Assembly (NCBI GenBank): GCA_029974875.1 | Contig: JARKQP010000818.1 | Span: 1 to 11,675, forward strand | Direction: 5' to 3' | Length of the DNA stretch: 11,675 nucleotides | Source of the DNA: Mobilitalea sp. | GTDB lineage: Bacteria > Bacillota_A > Clostridia > Lachnospirales > Lachnospiraceae | In this document: positions 6,018 to 11,675 of the stretch, in pieces | Position numbering within the stretch: the first letter of the stretch is position 1 | Layout of the letters: the number at the start of each line of letters is the position of its first letter | Position numbers and translations under genes: made by a program | Notes under the pieces: model-generated | The model's input: the letters and a program-made list of their open reading frames with translations, nothing else | Databases searched by the model: none | What the model was told of the DNA's origin: nothing

Positions 6018-7394
6018 GTGAAAGGCACGGGTATAGGTATGAAAAAAATTAAATTCAAGTCATTAGCTATTAAAATTTGGGCTATCTTTACTCTTGTCAT
6101 ATTAGTTATTATATGCAGTATTTCTGGTTTATACGTAGTTGCCTACCGCCATTTAAATGAAAACGCCAAAATTAACGACTTAAAGGTTGCACATAATATC
6201 CTGTTGCAAAGTGATGACTTAGAGGATAGTAAGGATTTATTTGATGAGCTAAAAAATTTGAAAGGCAGCAACCATTATATTCTTAAGTTAAATATTGAAG
6301 ATGTGGAAAGAATCGTCAATAAAAAAAGACTGATCTATTTGATGCCCAGGACCTACGGTGTAGAAAAGTGGATTTCAGGTCATATAGAAGACGACAATAT
6401 GTCCGAAAAATTATTTAAAGAATCTTACCAAAGAAAAAGTTACATTTTTATTATAAGCTCCATTGAGAGCAACGACCTGGAAAGATCCTACTTAATTTCC
6501 TATATGCCTAATTATCAGGATAATACTTTCCTGTATACGGTACTTATTATAAGCATCCTATTTATAGGGATAGGATTCCTGGCCGCAAAACTAGTAGCAA
6601 ACCATATTTCACAGCCTCTTAAGGAACTGGAAAAATACACAGCAAGAATAGCACTTAAAGACTGGAAGAATCCAATTGCAGTCGAAAGCGAGGATGAGAT
6701 TGGACGTTTGGCAAAGTCTATGATTTCCATGCAAAGAGAATTGCAACGTGCCGATGAAAAGGAAAAAATGTATTTGCAGAGTATATCCCATGAACTAAAA
6801 ACTCCAGTCGCAATTATTATGAGTCATGCACAGGGGATAATCGATGGAATTTATATTGAATCAGCGGAAAACACGGCTGAGATTATTAAAGAGGAAGCAA
6901 TCCGCTTGGAAAAAAACATTAAACAATTGTTATATTTAAATACATTAAATTATGCTTTAGAAAACAACAATGACAGAACAGACATCCATTTGGACAGACT
7001 GCTGCAAGCTATAATAAATCGATTTGAAGCTATTAACACCAACCTTCATTGGGATCTAAACATCGATGCGGTTTCAATGAAAGGAAGTGAGGACAAAATC
7101 CAGGTTGCCATTGAAAATATTTTAGATAATGCTCTCCGATATGCAAGGAATAAAATAAGTTTATCCTTAAAGATAGAGGAGGGTTCCATATTAATAGAAA
7201 TCTATAACGACGGGCCAAATATTAATGATGCAAATATTGATAGAATATTCGATAATTTATATAAGGATAAGACCGGGAACTTCGGTCTTGGACTCACTAT
7301 TTCAAAAAAAATAGTGGAATTTTATAACGGAAAAATATATGCCGCCAACAAAGAATGCGGGGTAAGCTTTTTCATAAAATTTCCTTTTATCTGA
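6018..7394 (+). CDS. cssS: membrane sensor histidine kinase, CssS-like
   Basis: Sensor kinase paired with the preceding regulator. The 458-aa product has transmembrane segment 1 (about 19-43), an extracellular sensor region of about 125 residues, transmembrane segment 2 (about 171-193), a HAMP domain (about 194-246), an H-box SISHELKTPV with phospho-acceptor H258, an N-box ENILDNALRY (366-375), G1 NDGP (397-400) and G2 GNFGLGLTIS (420-429). KDWKNP...DEIGRLAKSM, LEKNIKQLLYLNTLNY and YNDGPNI resemble Bacillus CssS as recalled. The sensor region has no motif I recognise. The start is uncertain: GTG 6018 has AGGT at 9 nt inside a hairpin, while ATG 6039 (residue 8) begins a more typical N-terminus but lacks a well-spaced ribosome binding site. 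Confidence 0.88.
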   Translation: MKGTGIGMKKIKFKSLAIKIWAIFTLVILVIICSISGLYVVAYRHLNENAKINDLKVAHNILLQSDDLEDSKDLFDELKNLKGSNHYILKLNIEDVERIVNKKRLIYLMPRTYGVEKWISGHIEDDNMSEKLFKESYQRKSYIFIISSIESNDLERSYLISYMPNYQDNTFLYTVLIISILFIGIGFLAAKLVANHISQPLKELEKYTARIALKDWKNPIAVESEDEIGRLAKSMISMQRELQRADEKEKMYLQSISHELKTPVAIIMSHAQGIIDGIYIESAENTAEIIKEEAIRLEKNIKQLLYLNTLNYALENNNDRTDIHLDRLLQAIINRFEAINTNLHWDLNIDAVSMKGSEDKIQVAIENILDNALRYARNKISLSLKIEEGSILIEIYNDGPNINDANIDRIFDNLYKDKTGNFGLGLTISKKIVEFYNGKIYAANKECGVSFFIKFPFI

Positions 7395-7402
7395 ATCCAT
7401 TC

Positions 7403-7431
7403 TTGACAATCCGGCATTATTGTTATATCCT
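7403..7431 (+). promoter_or_regulatory. promoter with spacer dyad before the PAP2-like gene
   Basis: A perfect TTGACA (7403-7408), a 17-bp spacer and TATCCT (7426-7431). TGACAAT (7404-7410) and ATTGTTA (7419-7425) form a dyad (six of seven) over 8 nt, lying between and across the promoter boxes, where a repressor could bind. It begins 9 nt after the kinase stop, so the next gene can be expressed on its own. Confidence 0.72.
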
Positions 7432-7471
7432 GTATGTAGTTATTAAAACTATATTATATAGTAATCAATAT

Positions 7472-7500
7472 ATTTTATAGGACTGCCAGCCCTATAAAAT
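7472..7500. promoter_or_regulatory. perfect 10-bp inverted repeat in the leader
   Basis: ATTTTATAGG (7472-7481) pairs with CCTATAAAAT (7491-7500) over a 9-nt loop. It lies downstream of the promoter and 27 nt before the ATG. It could be an operator or a leader hairpin. No T-run follows on the plus strand, so it is not an obvious terminator. Confidence 0.55.
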
Positions 7501-7527
7501 AAAAATTACATTAAGGAGTGATTCACC

Positions 7528-8127
7528 ATGCATTTTGAGCTAAAGCTTGCGAAAATTATTCGCATTCTTACGATTGCCCCCATCGGTGCCCTTGCCATAT
7601 TAACCTTATTATTTATAAGCCAGGGAAAGGCTTTCGGCAATCCGGTTTCTTATCTGCTGTCAATCATTTATCTGGTACTTCTTCCAGTCCTGGCCTATCC
7701 GTTACAGGCTTTTTTGCCCGGGTTTAAGAAGCAGGGACGGGATGGACAAAGAAACCTTGCTATCCTTATGGCTAATATGGGATATTTGCTTGGCATTATA
7801 TCCATCTCATTTCTTGATTCCACCAAGATCCTATGGACGATCTATCTGGTTTACTTCTTTTCCGGTATCCTAATCATCATATTTAATAAATTAATCAAGA
7901 TTAAGGCGAGCGGCCATGCCTGCGGTATTGTCGGCCCGGTTGCCCTAGGTATCTACTTCACCGGTTTTAAAGGCCTCATCCCCGGAGTTCTCATCCTTTT
8001 ATTGGTCTATTGGTCGAGCCTGAAAATGAAACGCCATTCCATAACTGAATTATTGTGGGGCAGCTTGCTTCCCCTTATCTCATTATTTATGGCACATATC
8101 ATACTTTCAGCCGCAATCCACAGTTAA
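7528..8127 (+). CDS. PAP2-like integral membrane protein with altered motifs
   Basis: Polytopic 199-aa membrane protein with five or six hydrophobic segments. Near residue 127 it has KIKASGHACGIVGP, which matches the P-S-G-H motif of the PAP2 (type 2 phosphatidic acid phosphatase) superfamily with A for P. About 30 residues later comes SSLKMKRHSITE, which fits S-R-x5-H-x3-D with R to S and D to E. Both histidines needed for phosphatase chemistry (SGH and RH) are present. PAP2 enzymes remove phosphate from lipid phosphates such as undecaprenyl pyrophosphate at the membrane; the changed residues leave activity uncertain. The ATG at 7528 has AAGGAGTGA with 6 nt spacing. It has its own promoter after the kinase gene and is closed by a terminator. 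Confidence 0.7.
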   Translation: MHFELKLAKIIRILTIAPIGALAILTLLFISQGKAFGNPVSYLLSIIYLVLLPVLAYPLQAFLPGFKKQGRDGQRNLAILMANMGYLLGIISISFLDSTKILWTIYLVYFFSGILIIIFNKLIKIKASGHACGIVGPVALGIYFTGFKGLIPGVLILLLVYWSSLKMKRHSITELLWGSLLPLISLFMAHIILSAAIHS

Positions 8128-8140
8128 CAGCTCCAAATAA

Positions 8141-8188
8141 AAAAGCTTATCCGTCTTCATTTTCACCATTACCGGATAAGCTTTTCTT
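8141..8188. terminator. bidirectional intrinsic terminator
   Basis: AAAAGCTTATCCG (8141-8153) pairs perfectly with CGGATAAGCTTTT (8173-8185), a 13-bp stem with a 19-nt loop. It is preceded by an A-run (8136-8144) and followed by TTTTCTT, so it has U-tails both ways. It sits between the convergent PAP2-like and ecfA genes and can serve both. Confidence 0.9.
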
Positions 8189-8204
8189 AAAATATATCCT
8201 CTAC

Positions 8205-9731
8205 CTACAGGCAGACCTTGTCTTTGTCAAAATACTGCTCCAAAAGCTCCAGCCCTCCGGTTGCCCTGATCCTTCCTTTTTCCAGCCAGCACACCTTGTC
8301 GCCCAACAAGGGGGCGCACCTTGGGTCATGGGTAATGGTGATCATTGTTTTTGCCTTGTTTAGTCCCGGATCCAAAAGGCAGCCGCGCAATAGCCCAAGG
8401 CTCCTTAGGTCCTGTCCCACCGTCGGCTCATCCAGCAGCAGAACCTCCGGTTCCATTGCAAGGATAGCAGCTATCCCCAGCTTTCTCTTCTGTCCCTCCG
8501 ATAAGCTGTGGGGGTGGCTTTCCCCTAAACCGGTTAACTCAAAATGCTCCAGCAGTTTTCTTCCCAGCTCCTTGTCTTTCGCCTGTGCCAGTACCTCCTG
8601 GATGACGCTGGGCATGTAGAGCTGATAATTTGGATTTTGGAAGACATACCCCAGCTTCCGGTACCATTCCGGCTTTCCTACTAATCCCTGGCGCTTCACC
8701 AGGCTCTGAGTCACGCTTCCTTCCGTTTCCTTTAAAAGCCTCGCCATTAATTTTAGCAGGGTAGTTTTCCCTGAACCATTGTCACCGATAATAAGCCATT
8801 TATCCCCTTCCCGTATGTCCAGGCCGATGGACTGGAGGATATACCTGCCCCGGACGTGAAACCCTAGGTTATCCAGCGTTAAAAGGGATCTCCCCTCCCC
8901 TTCCCGCTCCGTGATGATTGCTTTCAGGGCCTTTTGATTCCCCTGACTTTCCTGCTTCTGCCCGCGTTCCTTAAGAAATTCCCGGAAGGCAGATATCTCA
9001 GTAAATAGGGTTCCCTTCTTATCCTCAAGCCACAGCACCTTATCCGCATAAGGCAGAACCAGGTCCAGGCGGTGTTCCATGAAGATCACGCCCTTGCCTT
9101 GGCCACACATTTCCTTTAATACCTGTAATAACTTTTTTCCAAAGGCCAGATCCAGATTGGCTAAAGGCTCATCCAGCACGAATACTTGAGGCTCCATACT
9201 GAGGGTAGCTGCAGTGATCAGACGCTGCATCTGCCCTCCTGACAGCTTTCTCGTCCTGTCCTCCGGATTCAGCTCCATCATGCGGGTTGCCTCCTCGATA
9301 CGCCGGTCAATCTCACTGCATTCCAGATGCAGGTTTTCACAGGGAAATGCTATCTCATCCTTTACTAAATCAAATATGATCTGCTCCTGTGCATTCTGCA
9401 GCACGGAGCCTAATAGTCTTGAAATCTCACATATTTTTAATTCCTTTGCAGCCTGTCCGCAAATCGTGATATTTCCTTCCAGAACACCGTTACCCTGGAT
9501 CTGGGGAATAACGCCGTTACAGCAGCTTAGGAGCGTGGACTTACCCTGACCCGACGGTCCGGATACCAGGACAAATTCCCCCGGCAATACGTCAAAGGAT
9601 ATATCCCGGAGCACCCATTCACCCTCTTCACTGTACCGGTAAGACATTCGGTCTACTTCTAATAACGGGCTGGAGCCCCTACCTTTTTTCTCCTGTTCCT
9701 TGTTTCTTTCCATATCCTTATCCTGCCCCAT
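8205..9731 (-). CDS. ecfA: ECF transporter energizing ATPase, fused double ABC domain
   Basis: Supplies both ATPase sites of an energy-coupling-factor importer in one chain. The 508-aa product has domain 1 with Walker A GPSGQGKST (58-66), signature LSGGQ (163-167), Walker B VFVLDEP (183-189) and H-loop MEHRLD. Domain 2 has Walker A GDNGSGKTT (316-324), signature LSEGQ (410-414), Walker B VLLLDEP (430-436) and ITHDPR. Both sites look intact. The linker (about 250-282) is polar. In most Firmicutes EcfA1 and EcfA2 are separate genes; the fused form is common in Clostridia for dedicated ECF systems. The start at 9731 overlaps the end of ecfT by 14 nt; ATG 9713, with AGGA at 7 nt, is an equal candidate. 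Last gene of the operon. Confidence 0.93.
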   Translation of the reverse strand: MGQDKDMERNKEQEKKGRGSSPLLEVDRMSYRYSEEGEWVLRDISFDVLPGEFVLVSGPSGQGKSTLLSCCNGVIPQIQGNGVLEGNITICGQAAKELKICEISRLLGSVLQNAQEQIIFDLVKDEIAFPCENLHLECSEIDRRIEEATRMMELNPEDRTRKLSGGQMQRLITAATLSMEPQVFVLDEPLANLDLAFGKKLLQVLKEMCGQGKGVIFMEHRLDLVLPYADKVLWLEDKKGTLFTEISAFREFLKERGQKQESQGNQKALKAIITEREGEGRSLLTLDNLGFHVRGRYILQSIGLDIREGDKWLIIGDNGSGKTTLLKLMARLLKETEGSVTQSLVKRQGLVGKPEWYRKLGYVFQNPNYQLYMPSVIQEVLAQAKDKELGRKLLEHFELTGLGESHPHSLSEGQKRKLGIAAILAMEPEVLLLDEPTVGQDLRSLGLLRGCLLDPGLNKAKTMITITHDPRCAPLLGDKVCWLEKGRIRATGGLELLEQYFDKDKVCL

Positions 9732-10416
9732 GCCATACCCCCATCCCTGAAAATACTACGACAACCAGTACCAGCAGCACGGCATAAAGAGTATCCTTAA
9801 AGCTCCAGGACGGAACCTGGTAGACCGTAGCCTTAACATCCTTCATGACAAAGCCCCTGGTCTCAATTGACACCGTCAACAAGTCGGAGATATTGATGAT
9901 CCGGATAATCACCGGGATTATCAATGCCCTGTATAAAAACTTCGGATTATACCAGCCCGTACGGATTCCCCTGGATTTCATGGCTGTCCTGATCTGCATC
10001 ATCTCCTCTGCCATATAGGGTACAAAACGTATCGTCACCAGCATTCCGAGGGTAAGATACCTGGGAAAGCCCATACGGTTCATGACCCTCACCAGCCCTA
10101 CCGGCTCCATAACCGCAGTCGGAATTGCAGCGATGGCAAGGCACAGGAACCTGCCTGCCAATTGCAAGGCCTTGACGCTTCCCGCTCCCGGCAAGGCGAT
10201 CAGCCCGGCAAGCCCGCTGATGGGAAGGAATATAGCCAGCACGAATACCGCCGTCTTCCAGTATCCAAAGAGGATGTCTACAAAAAGCACCGCCAGCAGG
10301 AATCCCCAAAAATAAGGCTTTGTTGCCAGCAGCATTCCCACGAAAAAAATAATATAGGCTTCTGCCAAAGCCAGCAGGGGAAAAGCCGCATATTTTCCTC
10401 TGATCCTGTCCATCAT
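9718..10416 (-). CDS. ecfT: ECF transporter transmembrane protein EcfT
   Basis: Transmembrane scaffold that couples the ATPase to the substrate-specific S component. The 232-aa product has several N-terminal transmembrane segments, then VTIRFVPYMAEEMMQIRTAMKSRGI with the first A-x-x-x-R-G-type coupling motif (145-150), and SIETRGF (183-189) as the second. These two short helices insert into the ATPase grooves in known ECF structures. A C-terminal membrane segment follows. Its ATG overlaps the S-component stop codon as ATGA, so translation is coupled. A second ATG immediately follows the first. Confidence 0.92.
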   Translation of the reverse strand: MMDRIRGKYAAFPLLALAEAYIIFFVGMLLATKPYFWGFLLAVLFVDILFGYWKTAVFVLAIFLPISGLAGLIALPGAGSVKALQLAGRFLCLAIAAIPTAVMEPVGLVRVMNRMGFPRYLTLGMLVTIRFVPYMAEEMMQIRTAMKSRGIRTGWYNPKFLYRALIIPVIIRIINISDLLTVSIETRGFVMKDVKATVYQVPSWSFKDTLYAVLLVLVVVVFSGMGVWHGAG

Positions 10417-10967
10417 AGCTTAAGCTTTCCTGTTCTCTTTAGTTCTGCACAGATCTTAAAGCCCAGCCAGGAGCTAAAGGCACTTACCAGGACCGTCCCA
10501 ACACACATAAAAGCCGGCAGTATCCCCTCTCCCCATACGGAGGAAATTGTCTCATTCTTAATAATAGCCGAGGAAACCAAAGTAACCGGAAGAGTCAGAG
10601 GGGTAAAAAGTGTTGCAGCCACAAATTTGGACGCTTTGCTTTCGTAGCCCCTGAAAATAAGAAAGCAGACCAGCTCCACCGCAAGTGCACCGATAACATT
10701 ATTCCAAAACATAACCGGGGACATAAACAACAGGACAACCCCGGTGAACAGCCCAATGAACAGCAGTGCCCCCTTCTTTGGTACCTTTGTCAACCCAATC
10801 ACGAGGAATAGTCCGAAAAACAATGCCGACGCCATCTGTCTCAGGCCAAAGATATCCGTAAACATTACCAAGGGCATTGCCAGACCGGAGACCAACAGCA
10901 GGGCCGCTGATAGAATTGCCAGAAAAATGATATCCTTCATTACCAGATTCTTTTGTTCCATTCTCAT
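10413..10967 (-). CDS. ECF transporter S component, MptD/Trep_Strep-like
   Basis: Substrate-binding membrane subunit, 184 aa, with about six hydrophobic segments. The segment TDIFGLRQMASALFFGLFLVIGLTKVPKKGALLF and the polar AVELVCFLIFRGYESK resemble the Trep_Strep/MptD family of S components; family assignment is from general pattern memory. The substrate is unknown, and no riboswitch is visible upstream to hint at one. The ATG at 10967 has AAGGAG at 4 nt and GAGAGGT immediately before it; M3 at 10961 is also possible. First gene of the ecfS-ecfT-ecfA operon. Confidence 0.82.
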   Translation of the reverse strand: MRMEQKNLVMKDIIFLAILSAALLLVSGLAMPLVMFTDIFGLRQMASALFFGLFLVIGLTKVPKKGALLFIGLFTGVVLLFMSPVMFWNNVIGALAVELVCFLIFRGYESKASKFVAATLFTPLTLPVTLVSSAIIKNETISSVWGEGILPAFMCVGTVLVSAFSSWLGFKICAELKRTGKLKL

Positions 10968-11015
10968 ACCTCTCCTTCTGCTCTTTTAACTAAAAATCAT
11001 AGCAAGTCATACCTA

Positions 11016-11045
11016 ACTTTACCATTCCCGGCTTTCCCATGTCAA
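11016..11045 (-). promoter_or_regulatory. promoter of the ECF operon
   Basis: On the minus strand, a perfect TTGACA (11045-11040), an 18-bp spacer and TAAAGT (11021-11016, four of six). Transcription would start near 11009, about 40 nt before the S-component ATG. It begins 29 bp from the repeat element at 11074. Confidence 0.6.
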
Positions 11046-11073
11046 TGATGTTGAAGTGATATTATTTATCAAT

Positions 11074-11098
11074 CGGACACCACACTAGTGTGGTGTCC
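11074..11098. repeat. 24-bp perfect palindrome and 15-bp direct repeat copy
   Basis: Bases 11075-11098 read the same on both strands, centred on CTAG (11085-11088), arms GGACACCACA/TGTGGTGTCC. The left half plus CTAG, CGGACACCACACTAG (11074-11088), recurs exactly at 11236-11250, so the element between is bracketed by 15-bp direct repeats as well as by inverted ones. Confidence 0.9.
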
Positions 11099-11250
11099 AG
11101 CTCATCTTTAGGCTAACAGTGCTGAATATTTTGTCACTCCGCAAGGCGGAGGAGGGAGGCGTAGTGGTTCCTACGCCGACTGACGACAACGCAGTGGATG
11201 ACAAAATAGGCAGTGCTGTTAGCCTAATTATGAGCCGGACACCACACTAG
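11085..11250. mobile_element. 166-bp MITE-like or structured-RNA element
   Basis: The left 52 bases (11085-11136) and right 52 bases (11199-11250) are inverted repeats matching at 45 positions. Two of the mismatches, inside CAGTGCTG, would be G-U wobbles in RNA. The 62-nt centre holds two further hairpins: CTCCGC/GCGGAG (11137-11151, 3-nt loop) and GGCGTAG/CTACGCC (11158-11177, 6-nt loop). Both ends finish in CTAG. Shape and size fit a miniature inverted-repeat transposable element, or a conserved multibranch RNA. No transposase is present in the window. Confidence 0.6.
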
Positions 11251-11373
11251 ATGCATTCCGTGCCACAACAATTCTGGATTGGCCGATCCGTTAAGACTTC
11301 CATCTTGAAGCATTTGCCCTCTTATGGTAAACTTATATATACCACTAGGTAAGATATATGCTAATAAGGCCAT
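11224..11373 (-). CDS. possible 49-aa small ORF running into the repeat element
   Basis: Minus-strand frame from ATG 11373 to TAG 11226-11224, containing LPSGIYKFTIRGQMLQDG and NPELLWHG. It ends inside the right inverted repeat. No ribosome binding site precedes the ATG, and I recognise no family. It may be chance, a remnant, or part of a larger repeat unit. Confidence 0.12.
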   Translation of the reverse strand: MALLAYILPSGIYKFTIRGQMLQDGSLNGSANPELLWHGMHLVWCPAHN

Positions 11374-11545
11374 CTGATATACTTAGCAAATAATATTTCA
11401 TTTTCCTGGCTATAATTGAACATAATGAATCAAAGCAGACTATATTTTCAAAGGTGTAAACCTTAGTATATATATCAATAAATCCATATGCGAGTGCATA
11501 AAAAGTAATAAGTTCGCAACGGACGATGTAGAGGAGGTTAATAAA
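11251..11545 (+). other. intergenic region before the Uma2-like gene
   Basis: AT-rich stretch without a firm gene. A perfect TATAAT (11411-11416) lacks a good -35 box. TTGAAC (11416-11421) with TATATT (11441-11446) at 19 bp is a weak alternative promoter. Either would give a leader of about 95-130 nt before the ATG at 11546. Confidence 0.35.
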
Positions 11546-11675
11546 ATGTCAATACCACAACCAAATGAACGATATACCTACACCGATTACTGTACATGGG
11601 ATGATAACGAACGTTGGGAGTTAATCGGGGGGGTTCCTTACGCCATGGCTCCTGCACCTACACAGTCACATCAAA
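11546..11675 (+). CDS. Uma2-family (DUF820) endonuclease-like protein, 5' part
   Basis: Forty-three codons are visible before the right edge. The reading RYTYTDYCTWDDNERWELI followed by GGVPYAMAPAPTQSHQ matches the N-terminus of Uma2-family proteins, which have a PD-(D/E)XK nuclease-like fold and are often found near repeats; their cellular role is poorly known. Start ATG 11546 has GAGGAGGT with 7 nt spacing. Family members usually read ELIDG; here it is ELIGG, coinciding with a run of seven G (11627-11633). The catalytic region lies outside the window. Confidence 0.85.
   Translation, partial: MSIPQPNERYTYTDYCTWDDNERWELIGGVPYAMAPAPTQSHQ

Noticed and set aside
8218..8619. Plus-strand frames opposite ecfA (also 9214-9549 and 10082-10647)
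   Set aside because: Antisense shadows of genes with full ABC, EcfT and S-component features.
10968..11073. Vitamin riboswitch upstream of the ECF operon
   Set aside because: The leader from the inferred start is only about 40 nt, and no conserved riboswitch core was seen.

Overview
The window looks like chromosomal DNA from a low-to-mid-GC Firmicute, probably a Clostridia/Lachnospiraceae-type anaerobe. The grounds are strong AGGAGG-type ribosome binding sites, sigma-A-like promoters, GTG/TTG starts, an OpuC-type transporter, an ECF vitamin-type transporter, a CssRS-like two-component system and a Uma2-family gene. The genus is inference. No rRNA, tRNA, CRISPR array or recognisable transposase is visible.

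Layout, left to right. (1) 1-1805, minus strand: start of an osmoprotectant-type ABC operon, an OpuCA-like ATPase with CBS domains overlapping a permease that runs off the left edge. Its promoter carries nested dyads. (2) 1806-2063: an intergenic stretch rich in inverted repeats. (3) 2064-4984, minus strand: an O-acyltransferase pair, an AlgI/DltB-like MBOAT protein followed by a membrane-anchored DHHW/AlgJ-like SGNH protein. A possible 39-codon hydrophobic small ORF lies between them. (4) 5099-7394, plus strand and divergent from the pair: an OmpR-family response regulator and a membrane histidine kinase that most resemble CssR/CssS. They are separated by a 42-nt near-perfect palindrome that contains the kinase's only good ribosome binding site. 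(5) 7403-8188, plus strand: a well-marked promoter, two dyads, a PAP2-like membrane protein with altered catalytic motifs, and a bidirectional terminator. (6) 8205-11045, minus strand: an ECF transporter operon in the order S component, EcfT, fused double ATPase, with translational overlaps. (7) 11074-11250: a 166-bp MITE-like or structured element with 52-bp imperfect terminal inverted repeats. (8) 11546 to the right edge: start of a Uma2-family endonuclease-like gene.

How the genes may work together: the MBOAT and SGNH proteins would move acyl groups across the membrane and onto a surface glycan or polymer. The divergent kinase/regulator pair is well placed to sense envelope or secretion stress and adjust them, and the PAP2-like protein could act on lipid carriers or phospholipids in the same membrane. 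This middle block (about 2000-7500) is visibly more AT-rich than the opu and ecf operons on either side, which suggests a separately acquired envelope module. The regulatory link is inference from arrangement only.
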